Positions 37,600 to 46,537 of a stretch of DNA of 59,191 nt are shown here, piece by piece. The position numbers were made by a program, and so were the translations under genes. The stretch lies in assembly GCA_902776375.1 (NCBI GenBank), contig CACYPV010000014.1, positions 1 to 59,191 on the forward strand. The letters are read 5' to 3'. Position 1 is the first letter of the stretch, and each line of letters starts with the position of its first letter. The notes beneath the pieces were generated by a model. The model was not told the DNA's origin and made no database searches. It saw only the letters and a list, made by a program, of their open reading frames with translations. This stretch comes from an uncultured Ruminococcus sp. (lineage in GTDB: Bacteria > Bacillota > Clostridia > Oscillospirales > Acutalibacteraceae).

Positions 37600-37621
37600 A
37601 TAGAATTTTAGGAGTGAAGAT

Positions 37622-38041
37622 ATGTATTTACTCAAAACCGCCGCGACCTTTGACAGCGCACATTTTTTAAGCGGCTACAACGGCAAGTGCGCCAACATCC
37701 ACGGCCACACGTGGAAGCTTGAAGTCGCCATAAGCAGCCAAGAGCTGAAAGAAACAGGCGAAAAGCGCGGCATGATCATAGACTTTTCAGATTTAAAAAA
37801 AGCGGTGCGCGAGCTTGCAAGCCGCTTCGACCACACGCTTATATATGAAAAAGGCAGCCTGAAAGACGGCACTGTCGCGGCGCTGAGCGCCGAGGGCTTT
37901 AAGCTGACCGAAGTGCCCTTCCGCCCGACCGCCGAAAACTTCGCAGAGCATTTTTACAGATCGCTTGCGGAAAGCCTGCCTGTCAAAAGCGTTTCGGTGT
38001 ACGAAACGCCCGACAACTGCGCTGTATACGAGGAGGACTGA
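37622..38041 (+). CDS. queD: 6-carboxytetrahydropterin synthase QueD
   Basis: QueD converts dihydroneopterin triphosphate to 6-carboxytetrahydropterin, step two of preQ0 synthesis. The 139-residue product has zinc ligands His14, His27 and His29 and the catalytic Cys23 (GKCANIHGH). A late DHTLIYE motif gives another active-site His. GGAG lies 7 nt before the ATG. It is the first gene of queD-queE-folE-queC-queF, and its stop is 1 nt before the queE ATG. Confidence 0.96.
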   Translation: MYLLKTAATFDSAHFLSGYNGKCANIHGHTWKLEVAISSQELKETGEKRGMIIDFSDLKKAVRELASRFDHTLIYEKGSLKDGTVAALSAEGFKLTEVPFRPTAENFAEHFYRSLAESLPVKSVSVYETPDNCAVYEED

Positions 38042-38042
38042 C

Positions 38043-38702
38043 ATGCTAACAGTGGTAGAACGATTCGTCAGCATAAACGGCGAGGGCGCCCACGCGGGCG
38101 AGCCCGCGGCGTTCATACGCTTCAAGGGCTGCAACCTGAGCTGCTCCTACTGCGACACCAAATGGGCGAATAAAAACGACGCACTTTCTTCCGAATGTAC
38201 CGCCGACAGCCTTGTCCGTTGGGCGGCGGATCAACCCGTGAGTAACATCACCCTAACGGGCGGCGAGCCGCTCCTTCAAGACGATATCGAGGAGCTCATC
38301 GAAAAGCTGCTCGGCTTAGGTCTGCGCGTCGAGATCGAAACGAACGGCAGCCTTCCGCTTGACCGTTACATAAAGCCCGACGCGCGCCCCGCGTTCACAA
38401 TGGACTACAAGCTGCCCTACAGCGGCATGGAAAGCGCTATGCGGCGCGACAATTTCAAGCTGCTGAACGAGCACGACACGGTAAAATTCGTGGCAGGCAG
38501 CGTCCGGGATCTCGACCGCGCGCGTGAGATCATCAGCGATTACCGCCTAAACGACCGCTGTCACGTTTTTATCAGCCCCGTTTTCGGCAAGCTGCCGCCT
38601 GCGGAGATCGTTGAATACATGCTTGATCACGAGATGAAGGACGTCCGTCTGCAACTGCAGCTCCACAAATTTATTTGGCATCCCGCCAAAAGAGGTGTTT
38701 GA
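38043..38702 (+). CDS. queE: 7-carboxy-7-deazaguanine synthase QueE (radical SAM)
   Basis: QueE rearranges 6-carboxytetrahydropterin to 7-carboxy-7-deazaguanine. I chose ATG 38043 (219 residues, MLTVVERFVSINGEG), just after the queD stop; upstream in-frame starts lie inside queD. The radical SAM cluster is Cys30-x3-Cys34-x2-Cys37 (CNLSCSYC), followed by TGGEPLLQ near residue 75. The length fits the short QueE family. Confidence 0.95.
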   Translation: MLTVVERFVSINGEGAHAGEPAAFIRFKGCNLSCSYCDTKWANKNDALSSECTADSLVRWAADQPVSNITLTGGEPLLQDDIEELIEKLLGLGLRVEIETNGSLPLDRYIKPDARPAFTMDYKLPYSGMESAMRRDNFKLLNEHDTVKFVAGSVRDLDRAREIISDYRLNDRCHVFISPVFGKLPPAEIVEYMLDHEMKDVRLQLQLHKFIWHPAKRGV

Positions 38703-38703
38703 T

Positions 38704-39273
38704 TTGGATACGAAAGCTATAGAATATCATGTGCTCGGTCTGCTGAAAGCTATCGGCGAGGATCCCGAGCGCGAAGGACTGCGCGAGACACCCGCCCGCG
38801 TGGCGCAAATGCTTGAGGAGGTGCTCGAGGGCACCGCCTACAGCAACCACGAAATAGCGCAGATGTTCGGCAAGACCTTCGCCTCCGAGGATCGCGACGG
38901 CACCGAGACCGCCGTCGTCATGCGCGACATCACCGTTTTCAGCTACTGCGAGCACCATCTGGCGCTGATGTACGATATGACCGTCAACGTCGCCTACATC
39001 CCCAAGGGGAGGGTGCTGGGACTCAGCAAGATAGCGCGCATCTGCGACATGGCGGCAAAACGCCTGCAATTGCAGGAGCGCCTGGGCAGGGACATCTGCG
39101 AGATAATAAGCGAGGCGGCGGGCACCCCCGACGTCGGCGTTGTTATAAGCGGCTGCCACAGCTGCATGACCGCGCGCGGCATCCGCAACGACACGGCAAA
39201 AACCGTTACAACCACCTACAGCGGCAAATTCCGCGAGGACAAGTCGCTGCAGGCGCTGATAGAGGCAAGGTGA
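38704..39273 (+). CDS. folE: GTP cyclohydrolase I
   Basis: FolE turns GTP into dihydroneopterin triphosphate, the entry point of both folate and queuosine synthesis. Here it sits inside the que operon and probably supplies preQ1. The 189-residue reading starts at TTG 38704, 7 nt after AGAGGT. A GTG at 38695 overlapping queE is the alternative. Zinc ligands are in CEHH (about residue 80) and GCHSCM (about 151). AYIPKGRVLGLSKIAR and QERLGRDI are family motifs. Confidence 0.94.
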   Translation: MDTKAIEYHVLGLLKAIGEDPEREGLRETPARVAQMLEEVLEGTAYSNHEIAQMFGKTFASEDRDGTETAVVMRDITVFSYCEHHLALMYDMTVNVAYIPKGRVLGLSKIARICDMAAKRLQLQERLGRDICEIISEAAGTPDVGVVISGCHSCMTARGIRNDTAKTVTTTYSGKFREDKSLQALIEAR

Positions 39274-39277
39274 TGAT

Positions 39278-39970
39278 ATGAAAGCGCTGGTACTGTTCAG
39301 CGGCGGAGTCGATTCCTCCACCTGCCTTGCCATAGCCGTCGCCAAATACGGCGCGAAAGAAGTTCTCGCTCTTTCCGTAAGCTACGGTCAAAAGCACAGC
39401 AAGGAGCTTGAAGCCGCACAAAAAATCGCCGAATACTACGGCGTTATGCTCAAAACTATAGATTTATCCAAAATATTCGAGGACAGCAACTGCTCTCTGC
39501 TTCAAGGCTCGACCGAGGATATCCCCACCGAGAGCTATGACGAGCAGCTAAAAAAGAGCGGCGGCTCGCCCGTTTCCACCTACGTCCCCTTCCGCAACGG
39601 GCTTTTCCTGTCCTGCGCGGCAAGCGTGGCGCTGTCCTTCGGCTGCAATGAGATCTACTACGGCGCCCACAGCGACGACGCGGCGGGCAACGCCTACCCC
39701 GACTGCAGCAGCGAATTCAACGACAGCATCAACCGCGCGATTTTCATCGGCAGCGGCGACCGGCTCACTGTATGCGCGCCCTTTATCGGTCTGAGCAAGG
39801 CTGAGGTAGTCAAGCGCGGGCTTGAGCTCGGCGTGCCCTACGAGCTGACATGGAGCTGCTACTCCGGAACCGACAAGCCCTGCGGGGTGTGCGGCACCTG
39901 CCGCGACAGGATAGCCGCCTTTGAAAAGAACGGCGTGACCGACCCGCTTATGAAAGGAGCCGCCAAATGA
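39278..39970 (+). CDS. queC: 7-cyano-7-deazaguanine synthase QueC
   Basis: QueC uses ATP and ammonia to convert the carboxylate to the nitrile preQ0. The 230-residue product has the PP-loop SGGVDS (residues 8-13) and a C-terminal zinc site with four cysteines (SCYSG, CGVCGTC). The gene starts 4 nt after folE with GGTGAT-type spacing, and its TGA overlaps the queF ATG (ATGA). Confidence 0.97.
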   Translation: MKALVLFSGGVDSSTCLAIAVAKYGAKEVLALSVSYGQKHSKELEAAQKIAEYYGVMLKTIDLSKIFEDSNCSLLQGSTEDIPTESYDEQLKKSGGSPVSTYVPFRNGLFLSCAASVALSFGCNEIYYGAHSDDAAGNAYPDCSSEFNDSINRAIFIGSGDRLTVCAPFIGLSKAEVVKRGLELGVPYELTWSCYSGTDKPCGVCGTCRDRIAAFEKNGVTDPLMKGAAK

Positions 39971-40449
39971 GAGAAAAAGAAACCCTGACCCTGCTCGGCA
40001 ACAAAAACACAAAATACAACTTTGACTACGACCCGAGCGTTCTCGAGACCTTCCAAAACAAGCACCCGGGCAACGACTATTTTGTAAAATTCAACTGCCC
40101 CGAGTTCACCTCCCTCTGCCCCATCACAGGTCAGCCCGACTTCGCGACCATCTACATCTCATACATTCCGAACGAACTCATGGTCGAAAGCAAGTCGCTG
40201 AAGCTGTACCTGTTCAGCTTCCGCAACCACGGCGACTTCCACGAGGACTGCGTGAACATCATTATGAAGGATCTTATAAAGCTGATGGATCCCAAATACA
40301 TCGAGGTCTGGGGCAAGTTTTTGCCGCGCGGCGGCATTTCGATCGACCCCTACTGCAACTACGGAATGGCGGGCACAAAGTACGAAGCCCTCGCATGGGA
40401 GCGCCTTTCGCACCACGACATGCACCCCGAATCGATAGACAACAGGTGA
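39967..40449 (+). CDS. queF: NADPH-dependent preQ0 reductase QueF
   Basis: QueF reduces the preQ0 nitrile to preQ1, completing the pathway. The 160-residue unimodular form has catalytic Cys51 and Asp58 ([13 protein letters not shown]) and the substrate motif [14 protein letters not shown] near residue 74. With QueD, QueE, FolE and QueC it gives a complete GTP-to-preQ1 route. No tgt or queA gene lies in the window. A heptamer repeat begins 9 nt after its stop. Confidence 0.97.
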   Translation: MREKETLTLLGNKNTKYNFDYDPSVLETFQNKHPGNDYFVKFNCPEFTSLCPITGQPDFATIYISYIPNELMVESKSLKLYLFSFRNHGDFHEDCVNIIMKDLIKLMDPKYIEVWGKFLPRGGISIDPYCNYGMAGTKYEALAWERLSHHDMHPESIDNR

Positions 40450-40457
40450 GTTTAGAT

Positions 40458-40560
40458 GCTAGAGGCTAGAGGCTAGAGGCTAGAGGCTAGAGGCTATAAG
40501 CTAGAAGTTATAAGTTATAAGTAATAAGTTATAAGTAATAAGTTAAGGTATTAGGTATTA
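40458..40560. repeat. Tandem GCTAGAG heptamers followed by TTATAAG and TATTAGG repeats
   Basis: Five copies of GCTAGAG (40458-40492) are followed by a run built from AAGTTATA and AAGTAAT units, then two TATTAGG units. The heptamer and the TATTAGG units are the same as those between gltD and pyrG (15168-15387). Both arrays begin within 10 nt of a stop codon and have the same orientation relative to the gene. Confidence 0.85.
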
Positions 40561-40576
40561 GGGACGTATAAAAAAA

Positions 40577-40690
40577 GAAAGCCTTCCCCCTTGTGGGGAA
40601 GGTGGGCAATTCGCTTTGCGAATTGGTCGGATGAGGGGATTCGCCGAAGGCGACAGGGCGGTGAACGATTGCCTTCCGACTACGGGCTCC
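40577..40690. repeat. Intergenic palindromic repeat (GCCTTCCCCC family)
   Basis: Two hairpins in a row: CCTTCCCC/GGGGAAGG at 40582-40602 and CAATTCGC/GCGAATTG at 40607-40625, then GGATGAGGGG. This arrangement is typical of abundant non-coding repeats in gut Clostridia. No ORF is evident. Confidence 0.65.
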
Positions 40691-40720
40691 TTCGGCAATG
40701 AACCAAACGCTTCTGAAAAA

Positions 40721-40797
40721 GAAAGCCTCCCCCTGCTGTCATTCTGAGCGATGCCGGAGGCAAAATCGCGTTCAGCGATTTAGTCGAAGAATCCCCC
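40721..40797. repeat. REP-like intergenic repeat (TGTCATTCTGAGCGA family)
   Basis: The string TGTCATTCTGAGCGA, followed later by GTCGAAGAATCCCCC, is a commonly seen intergenic repeat. Within it ATCGCG and CGATTT arms make a short hairpin. No ORF is evident. Confidence 0.55.
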
Positions 40798-40909
40798 AAT
40801 GTAGGGCAAAAACGTCGCTAATAATACGCAGGGTCGGTGCTCGCCGCCCGGCTACGGGCCACAATGAAAAGCAGAAACACATCTCAAAAGCGTAACCTTT
40901 AAAACTGAA

Positions 40910-40967
40910 TTTTGACGCGCCGTTAGTCTGACATTTCCTATAAACCGCTTTATCCAAAGGCGCACTG
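40910..40967. repeat. 58-bp dispersed repeat, copy 2
   Basis: It has the same 15-bp left end (TTTTGACGCGCCGTT), the same 12-bp right end (AAAGGCGCACTG) and the same total length as 23854-23911. It lies beside the terminator of the broken dockerin gene. Confidence 0.75.
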
Positions 40968-40970
40968 AAA

Positions 40971-41001
40971 AACACCGTGACCGAAAAACGATCACGGTGT
41001 T
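40971..41001. terminator. Bidirectional terminator before the broken dockerin gene
   Basis: AACACCGTGA and TCACGGTGTT pair around an 11-nt loop. TTATTATTT follows on the plus strand and TTTTTC on the minus strand. Confidence 0.85.
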
Positions 41002-41012
41002 TTATTATTTAT

Positions 41013-43067
41013 TCAGCTTTTGAAAACTTGTTCAGCTAAGCCGATCAAAACTCTGCAACCATCCTCTGGATAGCTGTTACGTCTCTGCTCGTTTACGTCA
41101 GCAACAGCAAGCTGATCATCGGTCAGATCAATGAACTCAGCGAAGTAACGCTGGAGCATTGTAGCGTCGTTGATCGTAACCTCGCCGTCGCCGTCGATGT
41201 CGCCGAGTAAGGGCTCATCTTCGTAGGTGATCGTAATAGTGAACTTAGCGCCTGTCTTGGTGGTGAAGTCAAACTCGGTCAGGTCGAGCTGTGCCTTTAC
41301 GGTGCAGATATCGTCTGTATCGAAGGTGATGTTGTTGCCGTTGTAATCTGCGACAGTTTCAACGCCGCTGGCTTCGAACGCACCGCCGAAGTTGTGGGTC
41401 CATGCGCCGTCGATAGCAAACTTGATCTGACGCTCGAAGCCGTCGGGTACATTCTCATATGTGATCTCCCAAACGTCGTCGGCGATCTCGGTCATTTCGT
41501 TAGCTGCGTAAGCGGGATCCCAGTCTGCGCCGTTGAGCCAGTAGCCTTCACCGTTACCAACAGCATATACTGTGTTATAGGTGAACTCGGTGATGAATTC
41601 TACGATGTCGCCTGTTACTTCAACATATGCGGGATCTTCACCAACAGCAGGATGATAGATAACTGTGAAGGTACCTGCGTCTTTCAGGTTGAAGGTCACA
41701 TTGTTGCCGGTCAGATCGCCGATCCATTCTGCGCCGTTTACTACAGCCTTCAGCTGAACTGCGTCGTATGCCTTCTCAACAGTGTATTCCCTGGTGTAGG
41801 TGCCGTCAGCCTGCTTGGTCATCAGGTTGTCTTCATTTGCGGCATCCCAGCCTGTGCCGAAGATCTCAGCCTCGGAACCTGCTACGAGAACGGTGTCCTC
41901 TTCGCCGGGCTCTGTGGGCTCGGTGCCGGGTTCTGTGCCAGGCTCTGTGGGCTCGGTGCCGGGCTCAGTGGGCTCTGTGCCGGGCTCAGTCGGCTCGTCG
42001 GTCGCGGGCTCGGTGGGCTGTTCCTGAGCTACTACATACATTACGCCGTAGAACCAGTCTTCGCCGCCCTGTCCGTCGGGACGGAAGTATACGTCATAGG
42101 TGCCGGCTGCGGTGATCTCGCCGTTCTCGCCGTAGTTGTTGCCCATGAAATGTGATGTTGTCGCCGTTGTAGACTGCTGCGGTCTCAACGCCGCTGTCTT
42201 CGAACACACCGCCGAAGTTGTGGGTCCATGCGCCGTCGATTGCAAACTTGATCTGACGCCCAAAGCCGTCGGGTACATTCTCAAAGCTGATCTCCCAAAC
42301 GTCATCGGCGACCTCGGTCATCTCGTTTGCTACGTAAGCGGGATCCCAGTCTGCGCCGTTGAGCCAGTAGCCTTCGCCGTTACCTACCGCGTATACTGTG
42401 TCATACTCAAACTCAGTGATGAATTCTACGATGTCGCCTGTTACTTCAACATATGCGGGATCTTCATCAACAGCAGGATGATAAATGACGGTGAAGGTGC
42501 CTGCTTCTTTCAGATTGAAAGTTACATTGTTGTTGGTCTTATCGCCGATCCAAAGCCGTTTACAACAGCCTTCAGCTGAACTGCGTCGTACGCCTTGTCA
42601 ACAGTGTATTCCTTTGTGTAAGTGCCGTCCGGCTGCTTTGTCATCAGGTTGTCTTCGTTGGTTGCGTCCCAACCTGTGCCAAAGATCTCCGCCTCGGAGC
42701 CTGCTACGATGATTGTATCATCTTCGGCTTCCTCTACGGGGAAGTGGTCGATAAATTCAGCTAAGTAGCGCTGAATGGTGGTGACGTCGTCGATGGTGAT
42801 TTGACCGTCGCCGTCCACATCAGCTGCTTTGAAGGCGTCGGTACCCGGTTCAAGGATATAGCCTTCCTGTTCTGCCAGATGGCGCTGAATAGCGGTAGCG
42901 TCGTTGATCCTAACTTTGCCGTCGCCGTCCACATCGCCATACAAGAACGTTGCTGAATTGTTTGTGTCTTTATCAGCAAATACTCTTACGGACGCCAAAC
43001 ATGTAAAACATGAAACGACGAGCATAAGAGACAAAACTAAGCTGATAACTCTTTTTGTTCTTTGCAT
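41013..43067 (-). pseudogene. Secreted dockerin protein gene broken by three indels
   Basis: The gene starts at 43067 (AAGGAGGAA upstream, its own promoter) with a signal peptide MQRTKRVISLVLSLMLVVS. A complete N-terminal dockerin follows (YGDVDGDGKVRINDATAIQRH; AADVDGDGQITIDDVTTIQRY). Two copies of a module follow (VAGSEAEIFGTGWDA ... GEGYWLNGADWDPAY ... QIKFAIDGAWTHNFGG), separated by a TEPGTEP-rich linker, then a second dockerin. Frame breaks lie near 42547-42561 (4 nt shorter than the sister copy), 42141-42157 and 41085-41092. The last one removes a calcium loop, although RDVTAIQRMVAEF and a stop at 41045 are still readable in the other frame. It is either a decayed gene or a misassembly between the near-identical modules. 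Confidence 0.8.
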
Positions 43068-43111
43068 AGATGTTCCTCCTTTTTTATTTGAACATATAAA
43101 TGAACACAATA

Positions 43112-43140
43112 ATTATATCAAAACCTATTGTATTTTGCAA
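43112..43140 (-). promoter_or_regulatory. Promoter of the broken dockerin gene
   Basis: On the minus strand TTGCAA (43135-43140), a 17-nt spacer and TATAAT (43112-43117). Confidence 0.75.
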
Positions 43141-43264
43141 TATATTTTGGCGGTATTTTTTTATTATTTTGTAATTTATTTTTCTTTGCGTGTTTTGACA
43201 TTCGGCAAAATCAACTAATTTTTTTGCGTTAGCAGAATAATTTTGTCACCTCTCGAAAACTGCC

Positions 43265-43296
43265 AAAAAATGCGTCGTGCAAAAGCACGACGCATT
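43265..43296 (-). terminator. Terminator of the AraC-type regulator gene
   Basis: A perfect 12-bp stem AATGCGTCGTGC/GCACGACGCATT with loop AAAA. The minus strand continues with TTTTTT. Confidence 0.9.
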
Positions 43297-43299
43297 GTT

Positions 43300-44145
43300 T
43301 TAGCTGCCCTTTCTATAGGCAGATGGGGTTTTGCCAAAGTACATTTTAAAAGCGCGGTTAAAGTTAGAAAGGTTGTTGAATCCTGATTTTGAGGCAATTT
43401 CGATAATTGGGCTGTCGGTCGTTACCAACAGCATTGCTGCATGATTGAGTCTCAGTTCATTAACATAGCCAACAAAGGTATTGTCCATCAGCTCTTTGAA
43501 TAGATGAGAAACGTAGTACCGGCTGATACCTGTCGCTTCGGCGACCTCTTCAAGTGATACACCGTCGCTGTAGTGATTATCAATATAGTGTGTTACCCTC
43601 ATAAGTGCCCGATACTTTTTGCTGCGCATTTCTACGTCAAGTATTTTAACGTAATTGTTGGAGAAAAGCTCATAGAACATACCGTACATTTTGCTGTAAA
43701 CCTGAAGCTGAAAGTAAGTTGGCTTTTCACTTTCTGCTTTTTTTACATCCGCAAACGCACTGTGCATAAACGAATATCCGTTTTCACCCGGGGAGATCTT
43801 TGCAAATGATGAACAGTTACCGTTCACAAGTGCGCGAATGATGCTTTGCAGAATGTAGTCCTGACTTACCGCTGTCGCATTGGAGAAGTTGAGACTTATG
43901 ACGTCGACTGACGCGTTTTCGTAGTCATTGAAACGATATTTGCGGTTAGGCGCAATAAAATAAATATCGTTCTCGTTAAGCACTACGGACTGATCGTCAA
44001 TACTGACGCCAAGCTTGTTCGAACGCACAAGCCCGAAAACCGCTTCGCTGTGGAGATTCTGCTTATCGTTGATAACCATCTCTCCGCAGACTACGCGAAA
44101 AACCGAGTTTGACGCCGAGGTAGAACGCATTAATTCCAAGCCCAT
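43300..44145 (-). CDS. AraC-family transcriptional regulator
   Basis: The 281-residue product has an N-terminal cupin-like sensor region (about residues 20-100, VVLNENDIYFIAPNRKYRF) and a C-terminal AraC double helix-turn-helix (about 185-280: VSLEEVAEATGISRYYVSHLFKE; IIEIASKSGFNNLSNFNRAFK and GKTPSAYR). AAAAGGGG precedes the ATG. It lies upstream of the broken dockerin gene on the same strand but has its own promoter and terminator. Such regulators often sense sugars. Its target is unknown. Confidence 0.93.
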   Translation of the reverse strand: MGLELMRSTSASNSVFRVVCGEMVINDKQNLHSEAVFGLVRSNKLGVSIDDQSVVLNENDIYFIAPNRKYRFNDYENASVDVISLNFSNATAVSQDYILQSIIRALVNGNCSSFAKISPGENGYSFMHSAFADVKKAESEKPTYFQLQVYSKMYGMFYELFSNNYVKILDVEMRSKKYRALMRVTHYIDNHYSDGVSLEEVAEATGISRYYVSHLFKELMDNTFVGYVNELRLNHAAMLLVTTDSPIIEIASKSGFNNLSNFNRAFKMYFGKTPSAYRKGS

Positions 44146-44229
44146 TTTTACACCCCTTTTCTATTAAGTTTTCCGTGAAATTTGCCACCAAAATCGAATG
44201 TATACAAACCTCCTATCTTATACAATATT

Positions 44230-44258
44230 ATTGTACATGTTTATATTCGATTTGTCAA
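44230..44258 (-). promoter_or_regulatory. Promoter of the AraC gene with palindrome over the -10 box
   Basis: On the minus strand TTGACA (44253-44258), a 17-nt spacer and TACAAT (44230-44235). The -10 box is half of the dyad TACAAT-ATT-ATTGTA (44221-44235), a possible autoregulatory site. Confidence 0.8.
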
Positions 44259-44308
44259 TGATTATTTGTTTTGTTGACAAAATTTTACCATAATCACATA
44301 AAATCACT

Positions 44309-45310
44309 CTAATATTGAGCTGATAATTCCTGAATTTTTGTTTTGTATTCATCTATCGCTCTTTTAGGCGAAAGAATCCTGACTTTGGTGCCAAGTCCGA
44401 ATATCCACGCAAAAAACTGCGGACTCAAAACCACCCTTACCGATACTATAAAGCTTGTGTCGGACTCCTTAATAATATACGTCTCGGTGCCGAATCTGTC
44501 GGCGATCACGCCTATAAGATCATTGTCCACACTCAGCTTCACCTCGCACTCCTCGCCGCCGAACATCGAGAAAACGCTTTTGGCGTAGCGGGCAAGATTG
44601 AAGTCCTCAAGCTTATCCGCGCCCTCGCGCGGTTTGTCCGTAACGCTGATCTTCTCCATTTTATCAACGCGGAAATGCTTGATTTTATCCGCTTCGGGGT
44701 CATATGCCACAAGGTAGTAGTTCTCGTCGTCCCAACACAGCGCGAACGGCGAAACGGAATAGAGCTTGCCCGGGTGCCGCTCTGTTTTTATTATCTTCTG
44801 CCTTCCGCCGAAATCCACCGCCCACTTCATGTATTTGAATGTTATCATTCTGTTGTCGGATATGGCGTTGTGAAGCTCGTCCACATTGTAGTATATCTGC
44901 TCGTTGAGCGTCTTGACGCGGTTTGTCACGTAAACCTCGCGGTGCAGCTGCTTGCCGTCGTTCTCGCTGACCAGCTTTTCCAGCTTCGCGATGAGCTTAA
45001 GGCTTTTGCTGTGAGTGATGAATTTAGAGCTTTGTATGGCGTCGACCAAAAGCTTGAGCTCAGGTATCTCAAAATCGCGGCTTCCCACAAAGTATCGCAC
45101 GGTCGTGCCTCGCGTGCGGCAGATATCAAGCCCGAAAACCTCCAGAATACGCAGGTCGTCGTAAAGCGACTTGCGTTCGGTTTGGATTCCGTAACCCGCG
45201 AGCAGATCCTTGATCTCGCCTAAGGTGAGCGGATGGTTCTCATCCGTTTTTTCAAGCATGATTTTTTGCAGATATAAAAGCTTTTCCTTTTGACGTGAAG
45301 CGCGCGGCAT
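44309..45310 (-). CDS. WYL-domain transcriptional regulator
   Basis: The 333-residue product has an N-terminal HTH region (residues 1-75; LTLGEIKDLLAGYGI, ERKSLYDDLRIL) and a WYL domain (about 145-225; GKLYSVSPFALCWDDENYYLVAYD), then a WCX-like C-terminus. WYL proteins sense ligands, often nucleic-acid or nucleotide signals, and act as repressors or activators. AAAGGAGGT lies 5 nt before the ATG. It begins 12 nt after the AEC transporter stop, so the two form an operon. The regulator may control transporter expression. Confidence 0.92.
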   Translation of the reverse strand: MPRASRQKEKLLYLQKIMLEKTDENHPLTLGEIKDLLAGYGIQTERKSLYDDLRILEVFGLDICRTRGTTVRYFVGSRDFEIPELKLLVDAIQSSKFITHSKSLKLIAKLEKLVSENDGKQLHREVYVTNRVKTLNEQIYYNVDELHNAISDNRMITFKYMKWAVDFGGRQKIIKTERHPGKLYSVSPFALCWDDENYYLVAYDPEADKIKHFRVDKMEKISVTDKPREGADKLEDFNLARYAKSVFSMFGGEECEVKLSVDNDLIGVIADRFGTETYIIKESDTSFIVSVRVVLSPQFFAWIFGLGTKVRILSPKRAIDEYKTKIQELSAQY

Positions 45311-45322
45311 AATTGACCTCCT

Positions 45323-46258
45323 TTACGCGGGACAAATGGTATAGGCAAGCGACACCACCAGCGGCATCGTGACGATAGAAAGCAGCGTTGAAGCGGCGAC
45401 TACGCTCACCGAAAGCTCAACGTCCCTGTTGAATTTCGCCGAAAACATCGTAGTCGTTGCCGCCGTAGGCGCCGAGCAGGCTATTACAAAAGCGATCACC
45501 ATGTTGCGGTCAAGTCCGAACGGCGCAAGCGCAAACAAAACGGCAATTGGTATGACGGCGAGCCTTAGCGCCATCGCCAAATAAGCGGCGGGGTCGGTAA
45601 ACGCCTTTTTGAACTTAGCGTTCGTAAGATAAAAGCCGATGATAAGCATTGGCAGCGGCGTGTTGAGATTCGCGAGGTGCTCCACCGATTTTGCCAAGAA
45701 TACCGGCAAATGCACTCCGCACAAAAAAATGACCATTCCCAAAACAAATCCCAGGATCCCCGGGTTTATCGCCAGCCGCTTTATCGAAAGCTGTTTTTTG
45801 TCGCCGCTCATGTCGAGCAGACCGTACGTCCACACCACGACATTGAATATCGCCACGAATATCGAACCGAAGAACATTCCCTCTTCGCCCAGCAGCGCCT
45901 TTTGCAGCGGAAGCGACATAAAGCCGCAGTTTGAGAACACGACCGAAAACTGCAGCACCTTTTTTCGAGCCTCGTCCCTGTCGTGAAAAACAAGCTTTAC
46001 AAGCAAAACCGACAGTATAAGTATCAGCAGCGCTATGCCGGCAGCTATAGCGACCTGCCCCAGCAGGTCAAACGTGAACTCGCGCTGAAATGCGTGGATC
46101 ATCACGCAGGGCGTGACCACGTACAGCACGATATCAGTCATCTTTTTTGACGCGTGCTCGGTTATAACTCCGGCTTTGCCGCAGGCGAAACCTACGGCGA
46201 TCAAAATGAACAGCACAAGCACCTGCTGCGCTATCAAAACAAAATTATCAAGAAACAA
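45323..46258 (-). CDS. AEC-family (auxin efflux carrier type) transporter
   Basis: The product has about 10 membrane helices in two halves. It begins LFLDNFVLIAQQVLVLFILIA and has the conserved NCGFMSLPL (about residue 110) and CSAPTAATTTMF (near residue 260) regions. AEC proteins carry organic acids such as malate or other anions. I place the start at TTG 46258 (311 residues) because AAGAGGG lies 7 nt upstream. The longer in-frame TTG at 46309 coincides with the -35 box of a clear promoter. Confidence 0.9.
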   Translation of the reverse strand: MFLDNFVLIAQQVLVLFILIAVGFACGKAGVITEHASKKMTDIVLYVVTPCVMIHAFQREFTFDLLGQVAIAAGIALLILILSVLLVKLVFHDRDEARKKVLQFSVVFSNCGFMSLPLQKALLGEEGMFFGSIFVAIFNVVVWTYGLLDMSGDKKQLSIKRLAINPGILGFVLGMVIFLCGVHLPVFLAKSVEHLANLNTPLPMLIIGFYLTNAKFKKAFTDPAAYLAMALRLAVIPIAVLFALAPFGLDRNMVIAFVIACSAPTAATTTMFSAKFNRDVELSVSVVAASTLLSIVTMPLVVSLAYTICPA

Positions 46259-46280
46259 ATCCTTACCCTCTTTCGGTAAT

Positions 46281-46309
46281 ATTGTAGCATATGACTGGAT
46301 TTTTTTCAA
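46281..46309 (-). promoter_or_regulatory. Promoter of the AEC-WYL operon
   Basis: On the minus strand TTGAAA (46304-46309), a 17-nt spacer and TACAAT (46281-46286) lie inside the apparent 5' end of the open frame, which supports the downstream TTG start. Confidence 0.75.
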
Positions 46310-46441
46310 TAAACAGCTCGTGAAAAACCTGTCAATACTGTATTATCTACAAAATATGTACAAGTTTATTGTTAAAGTTAACCAACTAAAAAACATAATT
46401 TCTTGAAATATGTACTAAGCGACAAAAATAATTTGTAATTA

Positions 46442-46470
46442 TTGACAAATATTTTTTGTGCATGTATAAT
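46442..46470 (+). promoter_or_regulatory. Promoter of the DUF6465 gene
   Basis: TTGACA (46442-46447), a 17-nt spacer and TATAAT (46465-46470). The match is perfect, which suggests high expression. Confidence 0.9.
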
Positions 46471-46537
46471 GATATCACAGGCAAAGAAAATAATAATAAC
46501 CACAAATATTAAATCTACCGGAAAGAGGGAATTTTTG

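Noticed and set aside
46259-46309. Longer AEC transporter start at 46309
   Set aside because: The codons coincide with a -35/-10 promoter pair and there is no ribosome site.
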